From assembly GCA_903813345.2 (NCBI GenBank), contig CAIIXF020000005.1:13955375-14019374 (forward strand): a stretch of DNA of 64,000 nucleotides. Direction: 5' to 3'. Source of the DNA: Owenia fusiformis (Eukaryota > Annelida > Polychaeta > Sabellida > Oweniidae). Each line of letters begins with the position of its first letter. Position 1 is the first letter of the stretch. The position numbers and the translations under genes are program-made. Below the pieces are notes generated by a model, which saw only the letters and a list, made by a program, of their open reading frames with translations, had not been told where the DNA came from and did not search any database. Positions 1-12,507 of the stretch are shown here, in pieces.

Positions 1-1719
1 ATTGTTAAAAACACCCTGCAAGGTTGAATTAAACCGTCCATGGTTGCAATACACATGTATGGCTAAATTACACCCTTCATGATTGCAATACACATGTATG
101 GCTAAATTACACCCTTCATGGTTGCAATACACATGTATGGCTAAATTACACCCTTCATGATTGCAATACACATGTATGGCTAAATTACACCCTTCATGGT
201 TGCAATACACATGTATGGCAAAATTACAACCTTCATGGTTGCAATACACTATGCATGGCTGAACTACACCCTTCATGGTTGCAATACACTACGCATGGCT
301 AAACTACACCCTTCATGGTTGCAATACACTATGCATGGCTGAACTACACCCTTCATGGTTGCAATACACTATGCATGGCTGAACTACACCCTTCATGGTT
401 GCAATACACTATGCATAGCTGAAATACACCCGTCATGGTTGCAATACACTGTGCAAGGCTGAACTACACCCTTCATGGTTGCAATACACTGTGCATGGCT
501 GAACTACACCCTTCATGGTTGCAATACACTATGCATGACTGAACTACACCCTTCATGGTTGCAATACACTATGCATGGTTGAAATACACCCTTCATGGTT
601 GCAATACACTATGCATGGCTGAACTACACCCTTCATGGTTGCAATACACTATGCATGGCTGAACTACACCCTTCATGGTTGCAATACACTATGCATGGCT
701 GAAATACACCCTTCATGGTTGCAATACACTGTACAAGGCTGAACTACACCCTTCATGGTTGCAATACACTATGCATGGCTGAACTACACCCTTCATGGTT
801 TCAATACACTGTGCAAGGCTGAACTACACCCTTCATGGTCGCAATACACTATGCATGGCTGAAATACACCCTTTATGGTTGCAATACACTATGCATGGCT
901 GAAATACACCCTTCATGGTTGCAATACACTATGCATGGCTGAAATACACCCTTCATGGTTGCAATACACTGTGCAAGGCTGAACTACACCCTTCATGGTT
1001 GCAATACACTATGCATAGCTGAAATACACCCTTCATGGTTGCAATACACTGTGCAAGGCTGAACTACACCCTTCATGGTTGCAATACACTATGCATGGCT
1101 GAAATGCACCCTTCATGGTTGCAATACACTATGCATGGCTGAAATACACCCTTCATGGTTGCAATACACTATGCATGGCTGAAATACACCCTTCATGGTT
1201 GCAATACACTATGCATGGCTGAAATACACCCTTCATGGTTGCAATACACTATGCATGGCTGAAATACACCCTTCATGGTTGCAATACACTGTGCAAGGCT
1301 GAACTACACCCTTCATGGTTGCAATACACTATGCATGGCTGAAATACACCCTTCATGATTGCAATACACTGTGCAAGGCTGAACTACACCCTTCATGGTT
1401 GCAATACACTATGCATGGCTGAAATACACCCTTCATGGTTGCAATACACTGTGCAAGGTTGAACTACACCCTTCATGGTTGCAATACACTATGCATAGCT
1501 GAAATACACCCTTCATGGTTGCAATACACTGTGCAAGGCTGAACTACACCCTTCATGGTTGCAATACACTATGCATGGCTGAAACACACCCTTTGTGGTT
1601 GCAATACACTATGCATGGCTGAACTACACCCTTCATGGTTGCAATACACTATGCATGGCTGAACTACACCCTTCATGGTTGCAATACACTATGCATGGTT
1701 GAACTACACCCTTCATGGT
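1..1719. repeat. 39/40-bp minisatellite array
   Basis: About 43 head-to-tail units. The first six or so units (to about 236) are 39 bp and carry ACATGTATGGCTAAATTACA; the rest are 40 bp and carry CACTATGCATGGCTGAACTA. Within the 40-bp part two subtypes interleave (ATGCATGGCT and GTGCAAGGCT), and GAACTA/GAAATA variants also mix, which suggests higher-order expansion. The array starts before the window edge and ends sharply at GGTAAAAATATCC. It probably lies in an intron of the TRPV gene, whose exons continue to the left. No open reading frame crosses it. Confidence 0.97.
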
Positions 1720-2369
1720 AAAAATATCCCACACATAAATAAGTTAGGTCAGTCAAATAACAATGGTTACCCCTAAAATCTCATGTCTAGTTTCGTCTTC
1801 CAGAGGGCTGTCATTCTGTAAGTTATAACAATATAAATAAATAAACAGCAGCAACAACAAATACAGGGTGGGCCATCTTCTCCTAGTTTATATTATAAAT
1901 ACAGGGTGACCTAATAAAATTGCAAATCATAAATTAAATAAAAACATTCATACCCTCCATTCACATTAAGTGTGAGTATTCTTAGCATAAGTGAACTACA
2001 TTAGCAGAGTTATTCCAAAATGAGTGGGTTGTATTTTGGTGGTTACACCCCGCCCTGTAGCCTCATAGCTGTAGATGTAGATTTTAAAAATGTAAACCAA
2101 TCATTTTACATGAAATTATTGATCAACAACAATTTGTGATTTAGAACATACAGTATTCAACACGGACAGATCCAAATGTTAACTGTTTTGGATCTGTTTT
2201 ACAGAAAATAAAGTAATTGCATTTGTAGGTCATATTTGCTAATTTTTTAGAAAATATTGTTCCATCATTTTACAATATATTTTTGTGTGCCACTTTTATT
2301 TTATTTCGGGTGCCACTTTTATTTTGAATTTCCTATTTAATTATTCATTTAGACAATTGAGATATGTAC
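1720..2369. other. TRPV intron sequence, no gene seen
   Basis: AT-rich sequence between the minisatellite and TRPV exon 6. It contains two copies of the short motif ACAGGGTG (near 1864 and 1902), which recurs at 4390-4615, 39793 and 41990. I searched the minus strand for the next TRPV exon and saw none, so the gene continues beyond position 1. Confidence 0.6.
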
Positions 2370-5300
2370 CTTCTTGTCATGCACAACCAAAATATGTAAA
2401 ACCGTATTCAGATTAGCGTCCTGTTTGTTTGGATCAGACCCCTTTGCGATTAACAGACGGACACATTCTTCCTGGCCGAGACAAGCTGCAAATCCTAGTG
2501 GATAGTCACCCCAGTAGGTATATCTACAAATGCAAATAAATATATCATCATCATCTACATAACAAATATATCTTGATACTTCAGTTTAATTTTGAGACAA
2601 AAAATCAATTGAACATTTAAACATTTCACTTTGACTACATACCTACATGTACATTGTTTACAAATGCCCGACAAGAACATAAATTCTTTCATAAATATAA
2701 AAAAGTTATGTTGCTATGTAATGATATTGACTATCATCCCCTGATTTAAAACTAAATATCCCAATCACTACTTACCCTTCATAATTTGTCTTTACACACA
2801 AATCTACCCATTCATGGTCTAGATTATCAACCCTAGAGGACTTCTGGTCATCAGGACAAAAGAAGTTGCCGCAGCAAATCTGATGATAATCCGCTCCATT
2901 ATCCAACAAGTACTTGCACATTGCAGGGTCTTCATTTACAATTGCCATATGGAGCGCATTCTCTCCTAAAATCAATTTTAGAAATCGAAATTCTAAATCT
3001 TGTTAGAAAAATATTTGATAAGAATGCAAAGTCGAGGGAACATGCCAAGATGGTTCAAAGTCCATGAATAGTGAACTAGATTAGATTAATATAAGGTAGA
3101 TAAGCATGATGAGGGTTTTTATGTTATTTTCATGAAAACAATTATGGATGATTCATGAAACGGGTAATATTTATTTCATTTTTAAGTGGATATTTACACA
3201 TTATGCTAGAATACATCATTCAAAATCAAAATATTATGATGAAATGGAAGGGTCAAGGAAGGGCCATGGAATTTGAATGACATCTCCCAAAATCTTTTCA
3301 ACTTTATTGTGAAAGTTAAAGGAATATTCCTTGCCAAACCATCTCTCTCCTCATATGGTAGCTATAACCATATACATGCTTGCCATGTTTAGCAAAACAC
3401 GCAAAAATGTTTTGATATGGTCAAATTTGATCACTTAGAAATGTGATGCTCAATTCAAGTAAGCTGCCATCTTTTAAAATTTCACACAGGAAGTGATGTC
3501 ATCGACTCTCAACTTTGCATATAGCATTAGGTGAGGAGCTATTAAGAATAACAAAACCAGCTAAATATTCTTTTTCAACTTTGTATCTTATTTAATCCTT
3601 CTGAAAATCTCTTCTTTTATTCTAAGTTGACAAGCCCTGAAAATATTTCTGCACAGAAAGTAATGATCACTTGTCTAGAAGTGATTTTGTGCTACTTTCC
3701 TATACTGTTATGGGCAAGGTTATAGAAGTTGAGAGTTGATGACATCACTTCCCGCAAGAAATCTTAATAGATGGCAGCTCACTGGAAATAAGCACTAGAT
3801 TTTTAAATGATCAATATTGACCATATCAAAACATTTCCCCATGTTTTGCTAAATATGGAAACTATATATATATTATAGCTACCATATCAAGAGAGAAAGG
3901 GTCTGGCAAGGAATATTCCTTTAAGAACTACCTTAATAACCACACAAATGATAATTTAATTTAGTTAGTCAAACTAACAGAACATTAAATAAGCAACTAC
4001 AGACAGCAAAGACAATAAAGATTTCACTTGAAATAAAATAATAAATGTCACCCTTGTACAGCATTTTACTTTAAGTTTATTGTGTTCGTAATTGCTAATA
4101 AGGACATTCAAATAGTTCTGTTGCTATAGCAATTAAAAGAATCACAATGTATGGTTCATAGATTTTCCTAATTACTGTTGGCTTATTGATCAATAATTCC
4201 AGACTTAATAACTTATTCCGTGGAGAATGGAGGAGAATTGATATGGTCCAATAATAAGTGTAACTCTATGTATCCACTGATATGGTACTGATTGTATTTT
4301 ATCAAATAGATTTGTTAGAAACAAATATTGCTAGCTCAACTTGTGTTGTAGTATACGACATCTCTGAGGCTACAAGAAGTTTATAATTAATAGTTCCACA
4401 AAAACAGGGTTTCCAGATAAAAGATTTTTATGAATTTTAGTTCCACATGTACAGGGTGTCCAAATATAAGATTTCTACAATTTGTGGATTCCATATATCA
4501 CATTATATACAGGGTGTTCAGATATAAGAGATTTAAGATTTCTAATTCATGAATTCCATGTATATACAGGATGTCCAGATTTAACATTGATTAATGACTT
4601 CCATGCATACAATTCATACAGGAAAATATACAATATAGGAATATAAAATAAATAAAAAAAAGCATAGAGAAAAATTTTCAGAAGTAATTTGGATACTGGA
4701 TATGAGTGTTTAAATATAATGATGAAGTAAGATTCACTACAACATTTGTTTTACTTACCATAATATTCCTCGCTAGTGTATATATCATATATAAGCTTGG
4801 GATAGACGGTTAAGAGGCGCTTGGCCAAAACAGTATGTGTTGCCGAGGCAACCAAGATACATGTGTGGAGACATTGTTCGCCAACAGCACCTCTTTTATC
4901 CAAGTCCCAACATACAAACTTCATCTCTTGACCTGCAAGATCAAAAGATTACCATACCATAGGCCAGTCACACTATCCTCTGATTTATCCAGGTGATTTT
5001 TAAATTTCAATATATTTAATAAAGACAAGATTTTAATTATGTATATTCCATAGCATTTAGTTGAATTGGGAATATGAAGAAATAAAAAGCTACTAAGATT
5101 TAGAAGAATGATAATGATCTGAAAATACAGAACTGAGTCTTTGTTTTAGTTCAGACTAGGGGATTAAAATAGGAATTACATAGAATGTTTTGTGGCTGAT
5201 TTTAAACAATGACGTGGTTCACTTACCATTTTTCATTTTCTCAATGTCATCAGAGTCAGTATCCGTAGTTTCCATATTTTCCTTTATGCTACCCTTTATT

Positions 5301-6698
5301 TTGTTCCCTCTCTCCTTGTTCCTTCTGATCACAAGTTCCTGGATGGGGATCATCTTACCTGAAGAATAATGAAAAGGAATTGTACAAGAAAGCATGTGTA
5401 AGTGGAACACCTCTGGTTCCTAAGGATATAGTGTTCCACATTGCCCATGATTTCAGTTATAAAATGAAAATTAAGATTGTTGTCACGTGATGAATTTGTG
5501 CATTTCATCAGTTTGTCTCAGCGTGACGCTTCATTCATATTTTTATTTCAATTCAATTCCATTTATATTCACAGGCTGGTATCAAAAGATTTGTCCGCTG
5601 TGACGGAGCATGTTATTTTTCATAAAAACACTAAGAAAACCACACAATTTACGTTTAACTAATATGTTTCGTTATAACAAAGAAAATTACTTACTCCATG
5701 CAATGGATATATAATTTGCGGGTAACCTTCAACTCAGTTTGAAGTCCAATAACGCTGGGAGGAAAAGCTATTGAAAATGGCGCCGGAGTATCATACTCCA
5801 AAATGTACCATTTCTTGTTTAACTTTTTAATGGCACGATATAGTGACACAATAATATTAACATATGTTTTCAGCATCACTGTGAAGGTATTAATGAGATG
5901 TTGATGTATTGGGTACCTTAATTCTTTTATAAAAAATAATATCACATCGGACAAAAAATGCAAACATTATTTTTTATAAAAAAAAATTAAAACTACCCAA
6001 TACATCAATATCTCATTAATGCAATCATCGTGCATCGTGTCACTATATCTTGCCATTAAAAAGTTAAAAAAGAAATGGTACATTTTAGAGTTTGATACTC
6101 TGGCGCTGTATTCAATAGCTTTTAATCCTAACGTTATTGGACTTGGTGATTTGGTGGAATTGGACAGAGTTGAAGGTTACCCGCAAATGATATATTCATT
6201 GCATGGAGTAAGTAATTTTCTTTGATGTAATGAAACATATGAGTTAAAAAATAAATTGTGAAGTACTCTTAGTGTTTTTATGAAAAATAGCATGCTCCGT
6301 CACAGCGGAAAATACCTTGTCCATTATTGTATAAATATGGGCCCACTTCTGTACGAATGAGCTCATCCAGCTCTGTAAAGTCATGTTTCTGGATACATAT
6401 TTTGGCATTTTCCACTAAACTGCCTTCACCTATAAAGCACAAAATATGGTACATACATATGAATTATGAATACATGTATGATATACTGAGATCACCTTGA
6501 GCCCCTACATTCATTTATAATCATTGCATTTCATTACTGATTGAATGTGTGGATCCGGGGTGTGGATTTGCTTTTATGTAAAAAAAATTAAATATTCTTA
6601 CCTGTTGTGTTTACTAAACTGTAAAGTTTAAACTTGTCCCCGCCTGCCGCTTGGTCTTTTACACCGGCGGTCACCTCAGTAGAGGAACGATTCCCCAT
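2370..6698 (-). CDS. TRPV-family cation channel, N-terminal ankyrin part (3' partial)
   Basis: Six exons read on the minus strand: 6602-6698 (start codon at 6696-6698), 6316-6429, 5227-5358, 4759-4932, 2776-2965, 2370-2523. All junctions are GT-AG and phases agree, giving 287 codons that end in phase 0. The protein starts MGNRSS and then has [12 protein letters not shown]. Ankyrin repeats fill roughly residues 110-285, with signatures [36 protein letters not shown] and [19 protein letters not shown]. These are typical of invertebrate TRPV channels (Nanchung / OSM-9 / Inactive group and vertebrate TRPV5/6), which are cation channels of sensory cilia and epithelia. The six membrane segments and pore are outside the window. 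Which TRPV subgroup it belongs to is not settled. Head-to-head with the CIMIP2 gene. Confidence 0.92.
3316..3924. mobile_element. TTAA-flanked inverted-repeat element (piggyBac-like MITE)
   Basis: Inverted arms begin AGGAATATTCCTTGCCA (3320) and end TGGCAAGGAATATTCCT (3920), with TTAA on both sides (3316-3319 and 3921-3924). The arms stay similar for about 200 bp: for example CACAGGAAGTGATGTCATCG near 3484 against the complementary GATGACATCACTTCCCGC near 3738. There is no coding capacity. It sits in the TRPV intron between exons 4 and 5. A TTAA target duplication is the hallmark of piggyBac-type transposition; assignment rests on termini only. Confidence 0.7.
4390..4615. repeat. degenerate tandem repeat of ACAGGGTGTCCAGATATAAG type
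   Basis: Three to four diverged units of about 60-80 bp, each with ACAGGGTGTYCAGATATAAGATTT followed by an ATGAATTCCATGTA-like stretch. It lies in the TRPV intron just 3' of exon 4 in transcript direction. The same ACAGGGTG core is dispersed elsewhere in the window. Confidence 0.55.
5592..6312. mobile_element. large foldback (inverted repeat) abutting the TRPV exon 2 donor
   Basis: Two arms of about 340-370 bp, separated by only about 20 bp of AT-rich loop, are reverse complements of each other with scattered mismatches. The outer ends share CCGCTGTGACGGAGCATG (5593 onward; complement near 6292-6309). The right arm stops three bases from the exon 2 splice donor. Each arm carries a related short open frame (shared AIKKL, KKWYILE, SIAF, VIGL), one per strand, as expected when arms are homologous. 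I found no clear target-site duplication. Likely a foldback transposon or an inverted duplication. Confidence 0.75.
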
Positions 6699-7225
6699 AC
6701 CTTATAGTTTCGTCTCAGCACCGAATGATGCAGAATTTTTAAGAAATCTAAGGATTTTCCATTTTTTCCAATATTATTTTCCAGGGAAAATGGCACTAAA
6801 GAGTATTCTGTAGGATATTTTCAAATTAGTGATAATAAATGAAAATAAATAAATACTTATAATTCATTAATGACGGTATGTTCTCATATCTTAAAAATAT
6901 ATGTTGACATTAACTAATCAATAGCTAAATAACTTTATTCATTAGTATATCTGAAGCAAACATCAGATTATTTCATAGCTCAAACAAAAATAATGAATGC
7001 TCTTTCAATCACGCATGCGCATTAGTGATGTCAGTAATGTCAACAACTTCTGATAATCCTATTGGTCGATGACAGAACAAGTGCTTGGAGTCTTGCTGTA
7101 GCAACGACCTGGCAACGAACAAGCGCGTGGACTAGAAGTGTAAAGTTTACCAAACAACACACAGTAGCAGCACTTTCCTCAAGTATTTTACTTCTAAATC
7201 GTGTCAAAGTCGACGGATTTTAATC
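6699..7225. promoter_or_regulatory. bidirectional promoter region of TRPV and CIMIP2
   Basis: 527 bp between the two divergent start codons. It contains an RFX/X-box-like palindrome CTTGCTGTAGCAAC (7092-7105), followed by a second half-site CTGGCAAC (7109-7116); an NRF1-like ACGCATGCGCA (7011-7021); and an inverted CCAAT box ATTGG (7061-7065). No TATA box is placed convincingly. The X-box is a known signature of ciliary gene promoters, which fits both neighbours. Confidence 0.55.
7092..7105. promoter_or_regulatory. candidate X-box (RFX binding site)
   Basis: CTTGCTGTAGCAAC differs from the idealised palindrome GTTGCCATAGCAAC at few positions and keeps the two half-sites with a two-base spacer. 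It sits 121 bp upstream of the CIMIP2 start codon. RFX factors drive ciliary genes across animals. Binding is inferred from the motif alone. Confidence 0.5.
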
Positions 7226-10200
7226 ATGACGACCATAACATTTGGAGGAGGCCCTAGTCTTAACCAGAGGAGAGATTTTGCTGGTTTACCAGATGGAACT
7301 CATGTTCCTGGGTGAGTAGAAGATTGTACAGCTACCAGACTGTAAATGTGGGCTAGACTCCCATAAAATGAATGTATAACATGTCATAGATCATGAGAAA
7401 GTCATTTCGATTTGTTATGGTGTTGTTTATCTTGTGTTGAATAATACTTTTAGCTTCAAGATTTCATGTCAATGGTAATATGTCATTACAGGCTTTCCGC
7501 AGGTTGATCATACATACATGTATGCTTGAATATCGAATAATCACAGATTTCAAATCAATGCAGCTTTTGATGTGAATTTCTATTTATCTTGATCTACATC
7601 TGACTATTCATGCATTGGTTGAAGAAATTTCAAACATGACATGTTATGTAGGTTTTCAGTCACATTGTATCGAGGGTAGGATTTTCAAGAAATCCTAGGT
7701 ACACAATATAATAATAAGGTTCCAACATGAACATGAATCATACATGTGTGACATCCTGGTTACACTCTCGTTGTTACTGCCAGAATGCCAGATTAGATTC
7801 ATAATTTTGAAGACAAGTTTCATCTGTAATTAAGATACAAATTAGGTACATTCAGCCAATTTCACATTTTATATTTTTGGTAGGCCTAGTTGGTAACCAC
7901 ACCCAACATCTGAATCAATCAGAAAAACGTAATGTGATACATGTACTGTATATTACAATGGAAACCTTTAATTTGCATTGAAACCTTTACACGACAGTGA
8001 TTTAAAGTAATCTGTATTAATTAGTAGATACTTGTAACTAGACTAGGTGTATTGATCTGATTCAACCTATAAGCTCATCAATCTAATAGTAAGTCACCTA
8101 ATAAAGCACTTACAAGGTGTAATAATTTAATACTGATTTCACATCTGGATAATTCCTATTGTCTAATGAAGTTAACCTCTGGATATGTACCTAAACCATC
8201 AATTGTCCATGGGCTTATATAAGGATTTAACTTAATAATCTCTGTTTGGATTTTTAATCAAATAGCAGATTTTATGAAATTCTACTCCCCTTCTAAAATG
8301 AGCAATTTCAATTTACAGTGCTGTTAATTTAGTTGTTTTCTTATTCAGTTCAAATGTAATCTCACGCTATTTATGCCAAAGTAATATCAATTATTAAAAT
8401 CCAATTCTCTAAATAATCTTGCCATGATGGTAAACACTATATTTGAATGATCCATAAATCTTCTGTTTTTTCCTATTGCAATGCCCAATTTTGATGTGAT
8501 CACTAAAATGTAACCATGTATCACATGTTACAAATATTTACTCACTTCGAGAGCCATGTTAGATTTTGAAACTTATGGCTATTATATCAAAATCCAAATA
8601 GCTTTCACAGGGTAAACAAATATCATTTTTAAATGTTTGTATTATTCACTTCAGGTATCGCGGCTATTGCCCTCAGATTAAGTACAGAGTCGGAAAGACA
8701 TATGGAAAAGACACTCACCTATTGGCCCAGAAGACAATCCACGTCCAACCCCAGGATCCAATCGAACCTCGTCCCAGAATTGCCAATGTTAACCCCCTGC
8801 CAAGCTCCACGGGAGACAACAAATACACAGAACAAATGGTACCAGGTTATACAGGTATGTTTCACATAGATATATCTATACAGTAAAATCTGTTTTATCT
8901 GAACATCTTTAAGACTGGCCAAAATTGTTCAAATTGGCAGGTGTTCACATTTCAATTTTTATATAGTAATCTATAGGAGATTAAAAATAGGACCAAAAAG
9001 TGTTCACATTGTGAGGTGGTCAGATTAGAGAGGTGCTCATATATACAGGTTTTATTGTACAGTGAAGTCTAAGTATGATGGCACAAGACTTGAGCATTCA
9101 TGCTTCAAGGTCTGCATTATTTTGAAATTGTGTATTCTATTCTTGGACAGTTTACAAAATCACTCTTCATTTATGTTTATCACTTTTTGACTGTTTGGCA
9201 TTTTGTTAGTGTTATGTTATATTTTGTATTAATTTATTTCAGGTTATATTCCACGTATGCCATTCAAATTTGGTAACACATACAAAGAAGACTGTGATTG
9301 GTGTATAGACCAGTTCTCCTCAACTAAAAATAACCACATGGATAAAACTCAATCACTCAAACACACAGTAAAGGGCTTCCCCAAGCTTCAGCCAATCAGC
9401 AGAGACCCAGCTGTACGTGATAATTTGAGAACATATAGAGATACCCACCCCCTGCAGCCAACTTTAATCGGTGAGTTAGACATTGGTATATTTCTGAACA
9501 AAACTCAGACATCATTACTTTCCAACCATTTCTAGAATTCGTCCCCCTGAAAATTTTAGAAGAACTACACAGCTGGAATTCAAAGATGTCACAACCCATT
9601 TTTGCAACATCCGTATCGGGATATAGTCTAGTCCCATCAGTAGCCTCCCATCACCCCTCAATTCCTTGAAAGCCATAAATGTCATTTCTACATCCTTACT
9701 CCTAATAAAATCGTGAATACAACAAATTGATTTGAAATTAAAAATCCATATTTCTAATATCTTTCAACTTCAAAGTTACATTAATTGTTTCAGAGGACAA
9801 ACGTGGGCAGACAGAGGCTCCCATCCCAGGATATCAAGGTTTCGTACCCAGAATCTACACAACAGAACTGGGCCTTGGTTGCAGGTACCATAATATGACC
9901 AAAAATGGACTAGAATCATTCTATGATGAAACCGCTCAGCACAAAGCATGGAAGTCACAACCAATTAATATTAACAAGTAAGTCCTTATTTGGGAAAGAA
10001 AAAATAATACCATACAACTAATTACCATATTTGCCAAAATTACCGCCTGGATGCTTTAAAAATTCAAAATATCCTCTCCAGGCTTTTTAGTAAGTACCCA
10101 TATATGAAAGGTTATCTTGGTTATACAATAGTACACTGTATACATATTGTTTCACTTTCAATACAATAACCTTTACAAATTGAATTTTTCAGTTCTCCAT

Positions 10201-10792
10201 CCATTGCCAACCCCCAGTCTATGTACAGTAGAAGGCTTTACTTGAATGACGGTATGATCCCTAAATACACAGGATATGTTCCACGTAAGTAGATCACACA
10301 TATTTTATATATTTTGTAACATGCTAACATTGACCCTACATAGAACCAGTGTCGTTGAACAATCAACTGGGGTCCATTTTTCAAAAATATTGTCATTTAA
10401 ATTTAAAAAAAATATTATTGAGAAACAGGACCTGGCTATATGATATATGCCTGAGTCACGCCAAGTGAGTCAATTTCTGTGATGCCAAAGTTGTTAATGA
10501 TGAAAAATAAGGAAAAAACACAAATACCAAACAAACCAATGCTAATTTTAAAGCAAATCAGATTGTCTTGTATATAATTGATTGAAACGTTAATGGTGTT
10601 ATTCATGATTGTATTTTATTGTATTGCATTTTATTGTATTGTATTGTATATTTGGTATTTTCAGAGAGAAGATTCAACTTTGGCAACACATACGGAGACA
10701 CCACTAGAACTATGGAGGTATGCGGCCACAAAGACACTTGCTTTGGGGAACATCAAAATAAGAAAGGACCTATGACCCATCAATCCATATAA
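7226..10792 (+). CDS. CIMIP2B: ciliary microtubule inner protein 2 family (FAM166/CIMIP2B-like)
   Basis: Six exons: 7226-7311, 8655-8854, 9243-9470, 9794-9977, 10193-10284, 10665-10792 (TAA at 10790-10792). The lengths sum to 918, so 305 residues. All junctions are GT-AG and phases match. The protein has four copies of the family signature: VPGYRGYCPQIKYRVGKTYG (residues 27-46), VPGYTGYIPRMPFKFGNTY (91-109), IPGYQGFVPRI (182-192) and IPKYTGYVPQRRFNFGNTYG (255-274). Members bind inside ciliary doublet microtubules and stabilise the axoneme. The first repeat resembles human CIMIP2B (FAM166B) more than CIMIP2A, and the length is slightly above the human one. Paralogue assignment is tentative; family membership is firm. 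Confidence 0.88.
8879..9064. mobile_element. short imperfect inverted-repeat element (MITE-like)
   Basis: Lies in CIMIP2 intron 2. The left end ACAGTAAAATCTGTTTTATC and right end GGTTTTATTGTACAGTG are imperfect complements, and the interior has mirrored GTTCACATT blocks. It has no coding capacity. Short palindromic MITE remnant is the simplest reading. Confidence 0.4.
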
Positions 10793-12507
10793 TAATCTAA
10801 TGTAGTCTCTCAAGCCTGGTCAGCCATATAGACCAATCAGATGCAAGAACTCTTGTTGATTGATGCTGAGGACTATGGGAGTATGTGGCCTCCATTGATT
10901 TATCTATTCCATTGAATGGTGATTTGAAGTCACAATTACATGCCATTTTCTGAGAAGAGCTAGCTAGGTTGTCACATTTTGGAATGTGAAATATTGTAGA
11001 AGAGAGTAATTTGCATGGAATGAAGTAAAGAGGCAGGAAGTTAACACTTAGGAGTGAAATGTTCGAAAATCAGAGTTTATTCATTTAATCTTAAGGAGAA
11101 ATGGCATTAGCATTTGTTCTATATCGAGGTCTGAAATAACATTATAAAAGATATAACCTCAGGTCAGGAAAATGAAGCAATTGGGGATTAATTATGTTAC
11201 TAATGTGCATAGAGGTATGAAGCTGTGGGCTTCAGCATTTATAGTCAAGTGTCCAGCCTGGAAAAAGTACTCAAAATTGAACTTATTTATAATGCAGCTC
11301 AGTTATAAAATTGACAAAATCCCAATGGATATTTTGGCTTGTATACAGGAGTACATTCAGTTTGACCAATTAAAAATTATCCGATTAATTTTCAACTATT
11401 TTTTGTCTTACAATATTGTCGAGAGTGCATTGTTCTTTTAGAGTATGGAAATCAAAGTTGGCTTCTACAAATTGTCCTAAAAATGGAGGAAAATTGATGA
11501 CAGTGCCTTGCTTGTTTAACGACTGTGATATGCACTTTAATTTGCAACAATATTCCAAGTATAAGAAAGCATAAGAGGCATAATTAAGTATTACATGTAT
11601 GCTGTTGAAATGATATAAAAATTATGACAAGAATTGTGTAACTTATTCTTTATTTTATATATTTTGTACTGAAATTTAACCATAATATTCATTCCATATT
11701 ATTTACATGTAAATAATGTACATTTGTAATGTTTTGTAAATAAAATGCCATACTTGTATCATTTTTAAATGACTGAGTTGTGAATTTGATGATCTTCATA
11801 AAAAAAATAAAAATATCACCAAGACAAAGATTCATTAACAATTTAATGAACAATATATAATAAATATCCAATTTGTATACATAAAGTCATTTAGATAATC
11901 AACTTAAGAACATAACCATTATTCAATAGACCATTCCTAGAAATCTTGACACCTTGAGGTGAAAAAAGGAAACAGGTATATTAGATTCATGTGATAATTT
12001 GCAGGCAGAAATGTTTGTAAATAAAAGTCCAAGATGTTTTTGGAAATTTGCAAAAGGTTAATCCTATTTCTCCCCTGAAAGATATTATAACCAATTGGAG
12101 CGTTTTTTACTGGATTGACCAATCATCTGTGTCAAAATGTCTTAATTTGAAAACAGAATATAAGGTCCAATGAGGAAAAAGTATGCGGGTATTTTCTTAA
12201 GAATCATTTTTATAAGAAATCTATTTGCTGCTAAACAAAACAACTCAGTTATCTTGTCTTATTTCCTTTTTCTGTCAGTCAATGATGCCATTGGATCAAC
12301 AAATTCATAAGTCTCTTTTGAGGAGCAGCAACCTAGTCTCCTAAAAGAGTTGTCTCCTTAAGGAGCAGCTTCCATGTTTCATATAGAACAGAAACACCCT
12401 CTTAGTCCACTCGAGAAACCATCTAGCTGAAACTCCTGGCGGTTCACATGTATTGTACATTATATCCGGATATATTTAATTCTCTTATAACATTTTCATA
12501 ATTTGTT
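10793..12507. other. convergent 3' region of CIMIP2 and RRP12
   Basis: Non-coding tail-to-tail interval. The plus-strand part up to about 11760 is the likely CIMIP2 3' UTR, ending at the AATAAA at 11739-11744. The part left of 12508 is RRP12 3' UTR on the minus strand. Short mirrored blocks (GAGGAGCAGC / GGAGACAACTC) occur around 12318-12370. The open frames here (longest 89 codons) show no coding features. Confidence 0.6.
11739..11744 (+). terminator. candidate polyadenylation signal of CIMIP2
   Basis: AATAAA about 950 bp after the CIMIP2 stop codon. Placement by motif only. Confidence 0.4.

Noticed and set aside
1-1719. CRISPR-like regular repeat
   Set aside because: Units are directly abutting with no unique spacers, and the window is eukaryotic.
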